64,000 bases of DNA. It comes from Brevibacterium sp. CBA3109. GTDB taxonomy: Bacteria > Actinomycetota > Actinomycetes > Actinomycetales > Brevibacteriaceae. Shown one piece after another: positions 49,309-58,905 of this stretch. The DNA is taken from assembly GCF_040256645.1 (NCBI RefSeq), contig NZ_CP158281.1, positions 3,472,001 to 3,536,000 of the forward strand, written 5' to 3'. A program made the position numbers and the translations under genes. Each line of letters begins with the position of its first letter. Position 1 is the stretch's first letter. The notes under the pieces are model-generated. The model saw nothing but the letters and a program-made list of their open reading frames with translations. It did not search any database and was not told where the DNA came from.

Positions 49309-51699
49309 TCAGTGGGAGCGTGCGACGTCACCCTCGGCGTGAGCCGCTCGCATATGCCACAGCGTCGAGGGGTCCAATGGCATCGACCGGATGGGTATCC
49401 CCTCGGCGTCCTCGATCGCCGAGGCGATAGCGGAGGCAGTGGGAATCGTTCCTGCTTCGCCGGCTCCCTTGATACCCAGCGGATTGAGCGGGCTTGGTGT
49501 CTCGAGATGGTCGGTTTCGATGTGCGGGATCTCGGAGGCGAAGGGCATGAGGAAGTCCATGAACGAAGCGTTGAGCAGCTGACCATCGGTGTCATAGGCC
49601 ATCTTCTCGTAGAGAGCCCCGCCGACTCCCTGGGCTACTCCGCCGTGCACCTGTCCCTCGACGACGAGCGGGTTGACCATCGGTCCGCAATCGTGGATGA
49701 CACAGTAGCGCAGGATCTTGATGTCCGCGGTCTCCGGATCGGTCTCGACGATCGCAGCGTGCATGCCGTTGGCGACGGTCGAGCGCAGCGGCGAAAAAAA
49801 CTCCTGTTCTTCGAGACCCGGCTGCTCGCCCGGTTTGATCGATGGCTCGTCCGCGGGCGATTCACGAGCAAACGCCGTTGCCGCACGGGCGCTCTCGTCG
49901 AAGGCGTAGCGCAGTGGGTTCGACAGCACGGATACCGCGGCCAGCGGCATCGATGCGCTGACATCGCCCTTGACCTGGACCAGGCCCTCGACGATCTCGA
50001 GGTCATCGGGGTCCGCCTCGAGGGACTCGCCGGCGATCCGCAGCGCCTTCTCACGCACTTTCTTCGCGGTGAGATGGAGCGCGTTGCCGGCCATGACAGC
50101 GCCACGCGAACCCCAGGTGCCCACCGAGTAGGGCAGTTTGCGGGTATCGCCGGTGTTGACCTGGACCGAGTCGATAGGAACTCCCAGCTCATCGGCGACG
50201 ATCTGAGCGAACACCGTCGCATGTGCCTGTCCGTGGGTGGTCAGACCGGTCCAGACGTTAACCCGACCGGATGACTCGACCTCGATGTGGCCACCCTCGT
50301 AAGGTCCGGCGCCAGTGCTCTCGATGTAGCAGGCCAGGCCGATACCGACTTGTCGGCCCTCGCTGCGCGCCTGCTCACGGTAAGACTCGAATTCGTCCCA
50401 GCCGACTAGTGCCTTGAGCTTGTCGAGGGAGGTGACGAAGTCTCCGGAATCAATGCAGCCTTCGGCTCCGTCTTGCATCCGCAACCCCATGGGATGCGGA
50501 AATTCGCGGACGAAGTTCCGCAGACGCACCTCGGCGCGGTCGAGGCCCAATTCGGCGGCGATTGCGTCCATCGTCCTCTCCATCATGAACACCGCATGCG
50601 CACGGCCCGCGCCGCGGTATGGGGTGACCATGACGGTGTTCGTGTACAGCGACCAGTACTCGACGCGGAATGACGGGATCACATATGGACCCATGATGTG
50701 CGTGGACGTGTTGAGCGGAACGATCACGCCATAGGGAAGATAGGCGCCGTTGTCGTGCCAGAACTTCACATCGAGACCGTGGATCCGCCCCTCATCATCG
50801 AAGCCGACCTTCACCCACTGGGTCTGCGCCCGCTCATGGGCGGAGGAGATGAAGTGCTCACGGCGGTCCTCCGTCCATTTGACCGTGGCCTCGAGCGCAC
50901 GCGCCGCGCAGGCCACGGCGAGTTCTTCCGGCCAGGGGTGATTGATCTTCACACCGAAGGCCCCACCGACGTCGGGGGTGATGACCTCGACCTTGGTCAG
51001 CGGGATTTCGAGTTTGGCTGCGAGCACGGCACGCAGACCGGTGCTCGTCTGCGTCGAGGAGTACACCTCCAGACTGCCTTCGCCCGGATCCCACGTCGCC
51101 ACGACACCTTTGCCCTCCATGGGCATGCATGCGCTGCGCTCGAATTCGAGGTCGAGTTCGAGGACATGGGGTGCGCTGTCCAGGCCGGAATCGACGTCGC
51201 CGACGTTCTGCACGATATGCGCGGCAACGTTGTCCTCCATCCCTTCATGGACTATCCGCGATCCTTCGCGGGCCTGCTCGACGCCGACGACCGGGTCGCA
51301 GAAGTTGTACTCGACGTCGATTAAGTTCGCGGCGTCTTCGGCAATATAGCGGTTCTCGGCGACGACCATGACGATGGGCTCGCCGACGAAATTCACGTGA
51401 TCCTTGGCCAGGGCGTACCCGGTGTGCGGGGCGACGATCGACGGGTTCGGGATGAGCATCGGGAGTCGTTCGGCGGCGTGACCGGGCAGGTCCTCGTGCG
51501 TCCATACTGCGATGACGCCTGCGACGTCGAGGGCTCCGGTGACGTCGATATCGAGGATGTCCGCGTGGGCATGCGGGCTGCGCACAAATGCTGCGGCGAT
51601 CGCGGAGCCGGAGACGTCGTCGACGTAGCGTCCGTGGCCGGTGAGTAAGCGCGGGTCCTCACGGCGGGTGATCTTCTGACCGAACAGGCGGGTAGTCAT
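49309..51699 (-). CDS. Molybdenum hydroxylase large subunit (xanthine dehydrogenase family, CoxL-like)
   Basis: A 796-residue molybdopterin-cytosine-dinucleotide-type catalytic subunit. The active-site loop reads PYRGAGR near residue 358 and the catalytic glutamate lies in KGAGEAGT near 743. Form I CO dehydrogenase would have AYRCSFR, so this is not a proven CO oxidiser. The GAGR loop is shared with form II and many N-heterocycle hydroxylases. It hydroxylates a carbon next to a ring nitrogen or an aldehyde carbon, using water. It overlaps the 2Fe-2S subunit gene by four bases. The substrate is inferred only from the neighbours (UraA-like permease, hydantoinase, amidase). Confidence 0.93.
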   Translation of the reverse strand: MTTRLFGQKITRREDPRLLTGHGRYVDDVSGSAIAAAFVRSPHAHADILDIDVTGALDVAGVIAVWTHEDLPGHAAERLPMLIPNPSIVAPHTGYALAKDHVNFVGEPIVMVVAENRYIAEDAANLIDVEYNFCDPVVGVEQAREGSRIVHEGMEDNVAAHIVQNVGDVDSGLDSAPHVLELDLEFERSACMPMEGKGVVATWDPGEGSLEVYSSTQTSTGLRAVLAAKLEIPLTKVEVITPDVGGAFGVKINHPWPEELAVACAARALEATVKWTEDRREHFISSAHERAQTQWVKVGFDDEGRIHGLDVKFWHDNGAYLPYGVIVPLNTSTHIMGPYVIPSFRVEYWSLYTNTVMVTPYRGAGRAHAVFMMERTMDAIAAELGLDRAEVRLRNFVREFPHPMGLRMQDGAEGCIDSGDFVTSLDKLKALVGWDEFESYREQARSEGRQVGIGLACYIESTGAGPYEGGHIEVESSGRVNVWTGLTTHGQAHATVFAQIVADELGVPIDSVQVNTGDTRKLPYSVGTWGSRGAVMAGNALHLTAKKVREKALRIAGESLEADPDDLEIVEGLVQVKGDVSASMPLAAVSVLSNPLRYAFDESARAATAFARESPADEPSIKPGEQPGLEEQEFFSPLRSTVANGMHAAIVETDPETADIKILRYCVIHDCGPMVNPLVVEGQVHGGVAQGVGGALYEKMAYDTDGQLLNASFMDFLMPFASEIPHIETDHLETPSPLNPLGIKGAGEAGTIPTASAIASAIEDAEGIPIRSMPLDPSTLWHMRAAHAEGDVARSH

Positions 51700-52205
51700 T
51701 GCCGTGCCCCCTCAGCTCGCAGCTCGGCGGCTCGCTGGACTGCGGCGACGATGTTCTGATATCCGGTGCAGCGACAGAGGTTGCCGGACACAGCCTCCCT
51801 CGCCTCCTCCTCGGTGGGTTTCGGGTTCTCGTCTATATAGGCGTCAATCGTCGTGACGAAGCCGGGAGTGCAGAAGCCGCACTGGAGTCCGTGGCAGTCG
51901 ATGAACGCCTGCTGCACATCGGACGGGTTCTCGGGATCATTGCCGACACCCTCGACGGTCTTCACCTCATGACCTTGGGCCGTCACGGCGAACATGAGGC
52001 AAGAGCGCACCGGTTCTCCGTCGAGCTGCACCGTGCAGGATCCGCACACTCCGTGCTCGCAGCCCACATGGGTGCCGGTCAGTCCCAGATCCTGCCGCAG
52101 CACGTCAGACAGCAGCTTCCGGTCGGGGACCTCGAGAGCGTGCAGGGTGTCATTGACTGTGAGTCGGATGGTCGATGTCGGTTCGGTGCCGATGGCCTCG
52201 GTCAT
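51696..52205 (-). CDS. Molybdenum hydroxylase [2Fe-2S] subunit (CoxS-like)
   Basis: A 169-residue electron-transfer subunit. A plant-type cluster (GCEHGVCGSCTVQLDG with a fourth Cys in VRSC) lies in the N-terminal half. The second cluster (QCGFCTPGF and NLCRCTGYQNIV) lies in the C-terminal helical domain. Both are fully conserved. It links the Mo site to FAD. It is coupled by four-base overlaps to both neighbours. Confidence 0.96.
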   Translation of the reverse strand: MTEAIGTEPTSTIRLTVNDTLHALEVPDRKLLSDVLRQDLGLTGTHVGCEHGVCGSCTVQLDGEPVRSCLMFAVTAQGHEVKTVEGVGNDPENPSDVQQAFIDCHGLQCGFCTPGFVTTIDAYIDENPKPTEEEAREAVSGNLCRCTGYQNIVAAVQRAAELRAEGARQ

Positions 52206-53140
52206 ACTCGCCTTCTCTCAGTATCGGTTCCAGTCATCCGACTGTCGGTATTCCGGCCTTGAGCGCTGTCAGTGCGGCACAGGCGTCTGAACAGTCTGGA
52301 GGTGATCACTCCTGTGAGGTGCCGCCGGTAGTCCGCAGTTGCGTGGATGTCACCGCCAGGATCAATGAAGTCGCGCACCGCGTCGACGACCGTGTCTGCC
52401 ACCTCGGACGCATCGCGAAGGTGGGCGCCGGAGACGGCCTCGCCGAGGTTGAGAACCTCTGGCACGTCGGTGACGGAGATAAAGCCGCAGTGCAACCCCT
52501 TCACTGTCGCTCCCTCGACGTCGAGGATCATCCCCACTCCTGCGAGGCCGTAGTCCCCGCTGCGCCGTGCGAGCTCGTCGAAGCCGGCGCGGGATCCTGC
52601 GGGCAGCGCAGGGAAGGTCGCGCGGGTGATGAGTTCATCGGATTCGAGGGAGGTCTCCAAGGGACCGATGTTGAGTTCCTCGGCGCTCAGAGTCCTCTGG
52701 CCACGCGTGCTGCGCACTTCGACCCGACCGCCGGTGAGCGCAAGAATCATGGGTATCTCACCGTTGGGATCAGCGTGGGCGATCGAGCCGACGGTCGTCC
52801 CTCTGTTGCGGATCGCTGGGTGCGCGACGAAACTCAGAGCCTCGCCGAGGATGGGGTTGGCCACCGCAACTTCCTCGGAGCGTTCGACCTGTCGGTGCGT
52901 CACCGTGGCGCCCACCGTGATCTCCGCCCGCCCCTCGGCACCGGCGACGCTGAGCTCGTCGAGTCCGGATACCGCGGTGATGTCGATGAGATCGCTGGGA
53001 GCGGCGAGCCGCATATTCAGCACAGGGACGAGGCTCTGGCCACCGGCAAGCACCTTGCCTGAGGCAGCGTGCTCGCTCAGCAGGTCGAGAGTCTCGTCAA
53101 TTGTCGTCGGGCGGTGTATCCGCAAGGGGGATGGCTTCAT
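52202..53140 (-). CDS. Molybdenum hydroxylase FAD-binding subunit (CoxM-like)
   Basis: A 312-residue subunit. The FAD pyrophosphate-binding motif is AGGQSLVPVLNMR and the second motif is TTVGSIAHADPNGEIP. A CO-deh-type C-terminal domain follows residue 180. The ATG at 53140 is chosen because it falls four bases after the permease stop and the domain begins at once; an upstream start at 53200 would overlap the permease. It is expected to pass electrons to the respiratory chain or oxygen. Confidence 0.95.
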   Translation of the reverse strand: MKPSPLRIHRPTTIDETLDLLSEHAASGKVLAGGQSLVPVLNMRLAAPSDLIDITAVSGLDELSVAGAEGRAEITVGATVTHRQVERSEEVAVANPILGEALSFVAHPAIRNRGTTVGSIAHADPNGEIPMILALTGGRVEVRSTRGQRTLSAEELNIGPLETSLESDELITRATFPALPAGSRAGFDELARRSGDYGLAGVGMILDVEGATVKGLHCGFISVTDVPEVLNLGEAVSGAHLRDASEVADTVVDAVRDFIDPGGDIHATADYRRHLTGVITSRLFRRLCRTDSAQGRNTDSRMTGTDTERRRV

Positions 53141-53144
53141 CGTC

Positions 53145-54620
53145 TCATTCGCTCGATTCCGGATCGCGACGTCCACGGTCACGTTCCACAGTGTCGGCAA
53201 CCCGTCCTTGGTGCCCTTCTTGGCCGACAGTCAGATTTGCTCCGCCGGCTCCAGCATCGGATTCGACTCGCATGTCAGCAGGCGCCAACCAACGGGCAAC
53301 ATGGTACATGACCAGCATCGATATCGTTCCCAAGGCGATTCCTGAGAGCACGAAGTCTTTGCTGAAGACGAGGCTCACATCGCCGATGGCAATGATGAGC
53401 CCCGCGGAGACCGGCACAATGTTGAGCGGGTTGGCGAAGTCCACGCGATTCTCGATCCAGATCTTCGCGCCCAGCATTCCGATCATGCCGTAGAGGACGA
53501 CGGTGATGCCGCCAAGGACGCCCCCGGGGACCGCCGAGATGAGCGCCCCGAACTTCGGTGAGAGTCCGAAGACGATCGCCACCAGTGCGGCGACCCAGTA
53601 AGCGGCCGTCGAGTACACTCTCGTCGCTGCCATCACACCGATGTTCTCTGCGTAGGTCGTGGTCGGAGACCCGCCGACCGAAGTGGCGACGACGGTGGCG
53701 ACACCGTCTCCGATGACGGCCCGGCCCATGTACTTGTCGAGTCGTTCACCCGTCATCTCCTCCACTGCCTTGACGTGGCCGACGTTCTCAGCGACAAGGG
53801 CGATGATGCCCGGAAGCATCACGATGATGGCCGCAGCATTGAAGACGGGAAGGTGGACCCCGACGACTCCTGCCGCGGTGTCTGTCAGCGGTGGGAATCC
53901 GATCCACGGGGCTGCCTCAACACCGGAGAAGTCGACTCGGAAGTGCGTCGTCACCTCACCGGCAGTCGCGCTGAAGGAGGTGATCTCTCCGAAGACCCGG
54001 TCGAAGACCCAGGACAACACGTAGCCGAGCACGAGGCCCAAGAAGACAGCGATCCGCCCGAGAAAGCCACGCACCCACACGGAGACGAACACAATGAAGA
54101 CCATGACGATGATGGCGATCCACTGGTCCTGCGGCCAGTAGGTGCTCGCCACGACCGGGGCAAGGTTGAAGCCGATGAGCATGACGACACCGCCCGTGAC
54201 CACAGGGGGAAGCACCTTCAGCAGCGCCGCGGAGCCGATGTAGTGGATGAATGTGCCGACGAGCGCGAGAATCACGCCCGAAACCATGATGGCCCCGGTC
54301 ACCTCGGCGGGGGAGCCGCCTTGTGCGGTGACGGCTGTAACGCCTCCGACGAAAGCAGCAGAGGTGCCGACATAACTGGGCACCTTACCCTTGACGATGA
54401 GCAGGAAGATGATGGTGCCCACGCCTGACATCATCACGGCAAGCTGTGGGTTGAGGCCCATAATGATCGGGAAGACGAAGGTCGCACCGAACATCGCGAC
54501 GACGTGCTGGACGCCGAACCCGACGGTCCTGCCCCAGCTGAGACGCTCGCTCGGGGCGACGGCGCCCCCTGGTTCTATGGTCTTGCCGTCTCCGTGCAGC
54601 GTCCAGGAAAACATCGACAT
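53145..54620 (-). CDS. NCS2 permease, UraA (uracil)-like
   Basis: A 491-residue, 14-helix nucleobase transporter. Two substrate-site segments are visible: ALVAENVGHVKAVEEMTG near 276 and TTYAENIGVMAATRVYS near 322. The second is close to UraA's YGENIGVMAITRVYS and unlike the QNNGV of xanthine permeases. A pyrimidine-like substrate is therefore more likely than a purine. The C-terminal 45 residues are hydrophilic and unusual. Start ATG 54620 follows GGAGAG. It leads the operon with the hydroxylase subunits. Confidence 0.92.
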   Translation of the reverse strand: MSMFSWTLHGDGKTIEPGGAVAPSERLSWGRTVGFGVQHVVAMFGATFVFPIIMGLNPQLAVMMSGVGTIIFLLIVKGKVPSYVGTSAAFVGGVTAVTAQGGSPAEVTGAIMVSGVILALVGTFIHYIGSAALLKVLPPVVTGGVVMLIGFNLAPVVASTYWPQDQWIAIIVMVFIVFVSVWVRGFLGRIAVFLGLVLGYVLSWVFDRVFGEITSFSATAGEVTTHFRVDFSGVEAAPWIGFPPLTDTAAGVVGVHLPVFNAAAIIVMLPGIIALVAENVGHVKAVEEMTGERLDKYMGRAVIGDGVATVVATSVGGSPTTTYAENIGVMAATRVYSTAAYWVAALVAIVFGLSPKFGALISAVPGGVLGGITVVLYGMIGMLGAKIWIENRVDFANPLNIVPVSAGLIIAIGDVSLVFSKDFVLSGIALGTISMLVMYHVARWLAPADMRVESDAGAGGANLTVGQEGHQGRVADTVERDRGRRDPESSE

Positions 54621-54811
54621 GTGACTCTCCTCGTCGTTGAGAATGGTCGGCTCCGATCCAACATTCGGAGTGGAACGGCCACCCGAATCGATGTCTGCAC
54701 AGCTGCGGATCACTCCGACTCAGACACCGACTCTATTGGGCGCACGAGTCCTGCATCACGTCACTTTCTGCCAAAGAACCGCATGAGCCTTCGGCAGTTT
54801 TAGCTAATCAA
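54621..54811 (-). promoter_or_regulatory. Promoter region of the permease-hydroxylase operon
   Basis: A 191-bp gap between pucR and the permease, the only sizeable one in this part of the cluster. It holds CCGACTC-type direct repeats 12 bp apart (54716-54734) that could bind the PucR protein. A hairpin (CTGCCAAAG 54768-54776 with CTTCGGCAG 54789-54797) lies close to the pucR stop. No clear -10/-35 was found. Confidence 0.4.
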
Positions 54812-56548
54812 TCAGGGTAGCTTGACGATCTGCAGGGCGAGCGCCAGCGAGAGCCGTAGGTCGGGGTCCTGGGTGAACGGTCCGACCATCTGCTCGAGCT
54901 TCCCAATCCGGTATCGCAGGGTGTTGTAGTGGAAGAACAGGGCACGCGCCGTCTCCGCAACGTTGAGATTGTGGTCGAGCAGCTTCTGCAGAGTCTCGCG
55001 CAGACCCGCATACTCATCCTTGGCATCGGTGGCCAGCGGACCGAGGACCTCTTCGGCGAAATTACGCAGCTCCGTCTGCTCCCCTACCTGGAGCAGAAGA
55101 CGATAGACACCCAGCGAGTCGTAGTGCCGCAGTCCCTGCCCTCGGGCGAGCCGGCGGCCGACCTCGAGAGCCCGCATGGCTTCCTGATAGGCAGGTGCCA
55201 GTCGTGAGACCCCTTCGGCGGGGCGGGAGATCCCGACGGAGAACTCGCGTCTGCCGCCTCCTCCGTACCCGCGCACCGAGGAGACGAACTCTTCCAACCT
55301 GCGAATGATCTTCTCCCGAGGTTCCGCAGCCAGGAGCACGATAACTTGATCGCCCGAGCCGACGACGGCCGCACTCGGATCGAATTGAGAGACGGCCTTT
55401 GTCCAGGCGTCGGCGAACAGCGTCTGCATCGTGCGTTTGTTCCGCGCATCAGTGGAATCGGCATCAGAGTCGACCTCGGCGACGGCAACACTGATCGGCC
55501 GGTCGAGGTCCCACCCCAGCGAATGCGCATGGGACAGCACCCGGTCAGTCGAGGCGATGTGGCCACGCAGCACCTCGAGGACGAAGTCCGTGCGGTACTT
55601 GCTTTCGACTGCGGTGATCGCCTGCTCGCGCGTGATGACGAGCGCGGCGGCAGCCGCAGCCTGTTCGAGCAGACGAAAGTCGCCTGCTCGCATAGCCTGA
55701 GTGCCGAAGGCGACGATTCGGCCGAGGCTCTGGGTGGGAGGCAGGGTCTCGGGTGCGGGTCTCCTGCCGCCTTCGATGACGACGTTTCCCCAGCTGAGTT
55801 CCTCGACAGCCTCGGAATGCCGACTGCGTCCGGCAGGTTCGTCCTCGACGCGGAACCGTCCTGATCGGTCGAAGCATTTGAGGCCGAGGACATCCGCTGG
55901 GGAGGTTCCCTCATCGGCCGTGCGCAGGCATCTCACGCGGCCGTCGAGTGTCGTCACTACGGCGGCCACCCCCGTCCACTGCACCAGCGTCCGGCACACG
56001 TCCGCCAGATCGCCACCGCCGACCACGACGTCAACGAGCTCACGCATCGAGGCCTCTGTCCGGGCGATGACCTTGGCCCGTCTGTCGAGATTGCCGGTGA
56101 GCACCTCCTGCATGATCTCGTCGAATCCCACATCCTCGCCGAGGTGGATGAGCGGGAGTCCCAGGGAGTCCGCTGCCGCCAAGGCCGACTCGGGGATCTG
56201 TTCGAGGTAGCGTCCCGTTTTGATGCCGATTGCCGCCAGCCCGTGCTGGTCGAGGGTCTCCAGCAGACCCGCGAGGCTTTCGGGACGTTCGCGGATCGGA
56301 TAGGCGGTGGTGAGCAGCAGTTCCCCGGGCTTGACCCAGGGCAGGATGTCCGGAACCTCCATGACGTTCGACATCTCCACGGCTCGGTCGAGACCCTCGG
56401 TACCGGCGAGAAGTCTCGCCCCGCGCATGCTGGGCAGTCTGAGGACATCGGCGACTGTGAGGGATTCGGAGGAGAAGCCGTGGGCCTGAGCACCAGAGAT
56501 TGTCAATTCCTGCTGGCCAGAGCCGGAATCCTTGGCATCATTTGACAT
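54812..56548 (-). CDS. PucR/CdaR family transcriptional regulator
   Basis: A 578-residue regulator. The N-terminal PucR domain covers residues 30-150 (TVADVLRLPSMRGARLLAG, VKPGELLLTTAYPI). A GAF-like middle and a GGDEF-like degenerate segment follow. The C-terminal HTH_30 contains LLDHNLNVAETARALFFHYNTLRYRIGKLEQM. PucR proteins activate purine or ureide catabolism on sensing intermediates. Its place between the maturation genes and the permease-hydroxylase operon makes it the probable pathway activator. Confidence 0.93.
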   Translation of the reverse strand: MSNDAKDSGSGQQELTISGAQAHGFSSESLTVADVLRLPSMRGARLLAGTEGLDRAVEMSNVMEVPDILPWVKPGELLLTTAYPIRERPESLAGLLETLDQHGLAAIGIKTGRYLEQIPESALAAADSLGLPLIHLGEDVGFDEIMQEVLTGNLDRRAKVIARTEASMRELVDVVVGGGDLADVCRTLVQWTGVAAVVTTLDGRVRCLRTADEGTSPADVLGLKCFDRSGRFRVEDEPAGRSRHSEAVEELSWGNVVIEGGRRPAPETLPPTQSLGRIVAFGTQAMRAGDFRLLEQAAAAAALVITREQAITAVESKYRTDFVLEVLRGHIASTDRVLSHAHSLGWDLDRPISVAVAEVDSDADSTDARNKRTMQTLFADAWTKAVSQFDPSAAVVGSGDQVIVLLAAEPREKIIRRLEEFVSSVRGYGGGGRREFSVGISRPAEGVSRLAPAYQEAMRALEVGRRLARGQGLRHYDSLGVYRLLLQVGEQTELRNFAEEVLGPLATDAKDEYAGLRETLQKLLDHNLNVAETARALFFHYNTLRYRIGKLEQMVGPFTQDPDLRLSLALALQIVKLP

Positions 56549-56620
56549 GCATTGACGATAACAGGGCACGATACTCTGCCGTAATGAGGTCTCGGTCCGT
56601 GGCTCTGCCTACCAAGGCCT

Positions 56621-57754
56621 TCAACGGTGGATCTGCCCGGTAGTGGCGCTCAGCGAGGCCCCGGTGGCCTTGGATCCATCGGCCAGTACCTCGGCGAGAA
56701 TCGAGATCGCGGTCGCCTCTGGCGACCTGGCACCGAGATCGAGGCCGATCGGACCGTGGATCCGGGCAATCTCCTCATCACTCGCCCCGGCTTCACGCAG
56801 GGCATCGGTGCGCTGAGCGTGGGTGCGTCGACTGCCCAAGGCCCCCACAAACCCGACCGCCGAGCGGACAGCTTCGAGAAGGACGGGAACGTCGAACTTG
56901 AGATCGTGGGTGAGCACCGCGACCACGGTCGAGGCCTCCACCCGACCGGCCTCCACCTCGGCGGCGAAATAGCGATGTGGCCAGCTGATCACGACCTCAT
57001 GAGCGGCCGGGAAGCGCTCGGCGGTGGTGAAGACCTTCCTCGCGTCACAGACGGTCACCCGATAGCCGAGGAAGCGCCCGAGCTCCGCCAGGGCCGCGGC
57101 ATAGTCGATCGCGCCGAAGATGAGCAGTCGCGGCGGGGGCGTCGATGTCGTAACGAAGATGCGGGTGCCCGCGCCGAGACGACGACCGGTGTCATCGAAC
57201 TCGAGGATCCCGGTGGCCCCGGTGGCGATCATCGCCTGGGCATCCGTGGCGATGTGCACAGTGAGCCGTGCATGTCCGAAGTCCCCGTGCGTGGTCCCTT
57301 CCCCATCAAGGGCCAGGCTGCGGCTGGGCCCTCTCAGGCCGCTGCCGTCCTCCTCGGTCCGGCCAGGCAGTTCGAGGGCGAGCGCCGCAGCCTGCGAAGC
57401 TGCCACCGCTTCAAGATAGGTCCGCAGCTCGGAGGCACCGGCCGCTTCGCTGATGGGGGTGACGAGGACATCGATCTGACCCCCGCAGGCGAGACCGACT
57501 GCGAAGGCCTCCGCATCGCTCGTCCCGTAGTGCGCTGAAGCCGCACGACCGGTTGTGAGTACATCGAGGGCGAGTTCGTGCACGGCTGATTCGACGCATC
57601 CACCCGAGAGACTGCCGATGACCTCGCCGTCGGCGGAGACAGCCATCATCGCGCCTGCCGGCCGCGGTGCCGATGACCAAGTCTTGGTGACCACTGCGAG
57701 AGCGAAGTCCTGTTCAGCCGAGATCCAGCCCAAGATCGATTCGGCTTCGTTCAT
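56621..57754 (-). CDS. XdhC/CoxI family Mo-cofactor maturation protein
   Basis: A 377-residue protein. The N-terminal XdhC_CoxI domain (residues 10-90) contains VVTKTWSSAPRPAGAMMAV and GSLSGGCVE. The C-terminal XdhC_C Rossmann domain starts near 230 (LLIFGAIDYAAALAELGRFLGY) and has GFVGALGSRRTHAQR. It inserts or sulfurates molybdenum cofactor in hydroxylases. The ATG at 57754 overlaps the VWA stop (ATGA) and has AGGAGG ahead. Confidence 0.94.
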   Translation of the reverse strand: MNEAESILGWISAEQDFALAVVTKTWSSAPRPAGAMMAVSADGEVIGSLSGGCVESAVHELALDVLTTGRAASAHYGTSDAEAFAVGLACGGQIDVLVTPISEAAGASELRTYLEAVAASQAAALALELPGRTEEDGSGLRGPSRSLALDGEGTTHGDFGHARLTVHIATDAQAMIATGATGILEFDDTGRRLGAGTRIFVTTSTPPPRLLIFGAIDYAAALAELGRFLGYRVTVCDARKVFTTAERFPAAHEVVISWPHRYFAAEVEAGRVEASTVVAVLTHDLKFDVPVLLEAVRSAVGFVGALGSRRTHAQRTDALREAGASDEEIARIHGPIGLDLGARSPEATAISILAEVLADGSKATGASLSATTGQIHR

Positions 57755-58905
57755 GCCCGGACCTCCTGTCCGGATACGACGGTGGACACCGCGGCTGCAC
57801 GCGTGGAAGTGGTGGCCGTGCCATGAGCCGTGGTTCGTAAGGCGATCGTCCTTGCTACCGTTTGCCACTGGGCGACGGTCGTCGCCGGAAGCACCGTCTC
57901 GGTATGTCCGGCGGCAACTGACAGTCCCCGCGTGCGCGGCTGAAACCCCGGCCGACCGGCGCGCGGATTCACCCACAGGAAACGGTGGCTGAGTCTGGCC
58001 AGGCGCGCACACGCGCGCTCCAGCTCCGCACAATCCCCGTGCTCCCAACCGTCGCTGATGACAACGAGAACGCTGCCGCGGACCAGGTCCTTTGTACGCC
58101 CGGTGAGCAGCTCCACCAAAGAGTCGCCGAGGCGGGTCCCGCCTCCTGCGTCGAGGACCTCTCCCAGCCCGCCGGTCGCCCCGCCTCTTCCGGGTCGTGT
58201 TCCCGAGGTGGTGATCGCACCATCGACTCTGGTCAACCGGGTACCGGCGGTGAAGCAGCGGGCTCCCAACGTCTCGGCGCCGCGGCCGAGGAAACGCAAC
58301 ACGGACTCTCGCCACGGAGTCATCGACGCGGACACGTCGGCGACAAGCGTGACAGGGCGCCGACGGTAGAGGTTCCGTCTCCGTGGGATTGACGAGATCT
58401 CCTCGGAGCGGATGAGCTGGCGCAGGACTCGACGGGTGTCGACCACGCCTGTGTGCCCGGTCCGACTTCTATACGCGGCACCCCGGGGAGGCCGGAAGAC
58501 GAGACCGTCGATGAGAGCCGTCGCCTCAGCACTGCCCTCGAGCCCCAGGTCGAGGTGGAGCAGGTGTTCGGAGCGGCTGGCCTCGGTGATCTCGGACGCC
58601 TCGGCTCCTCCGGCGCTCTCGGTACTGACTTCGGGGCGCGGGATGACAACCTCGATGCCGGGATCCTCTGATCTGCGGGTCTGGGAGAGTCCGAAGGTCG
58701 AGTCGAAGATAGCATCATGGATTCGCAGATGACCGTGCTGGGTACAGGTGAGTGCCTGGGAAGCGGCTCGTATCTGCACCGGATCGAGGGGGTCGAGCTC
58801 GGCCGCGGCCCTGATGAGCGAACGCACTGCTTCGGGATCTGCGGGCAGGCCCGCAGCCCGCAATCGGGCGCCCAAGCGGACGAGCATCTCCGTCAGGCTC
58901 GCCAC
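57751..58905 (-). CDS. VWA-domain CoxE-like protein
   Basis: A 384-residue protein of the CoxE/VWA_CoxE type. The metal-ion site reads DVSASM near residue 189, with Thr and Asp of the MIDAS later (GGGTRLGDS, VVISDGWEHGD). CoxE acts with the CoxD ATPase to mature the Mo-hydroxylase active site. Its start overlaps the ATPase stop by 13 bases. It ends in an Ala/Thr-rich tail. Confidence 0.92.
   Translation of the reverse strand: MASLTEMLVRLGARLRAAGLPADPEAVRSLIRAAAELDPLDPVQIRAASQALTCTQHGHLRIHDAIFDSTFGLSQTRRSEDPGIEVVIPRPEVSTESAGGAEASEITEASRSEHLLHLDLGLEGSAEATALIDGLVFRPPRGAAYRSRTGHTGVVDTRRVLRQLIRSEEISSIPRRRNLYRRRPVTLVADVSASMTPWRESVLRFLGRGAETLGARCFTAGTRLTRVDGAITTSGTRPGRGGATGGLGEVLDAGGGTRLGDSLVELLTGRTKDLVRGSVLVVISDGWEHGDCAELERACARLARLSHRFLWVNPRAGRPGFQPRTRGLSVAAGHTETVLPATTVAQWQTVARTIALRTTAHGTATTSTRAAAVSTVVSGQEVRA

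Noticed and set aside
49309..53140. Calling the operon carbon monoxide dehydrogenase or xanthine dehydrogenase
   Set aside because: The large subunit loop is PYRGAGR, not AYRCSFR, and the permease is UraA-like rather than xanthine-type; neither name is supported.
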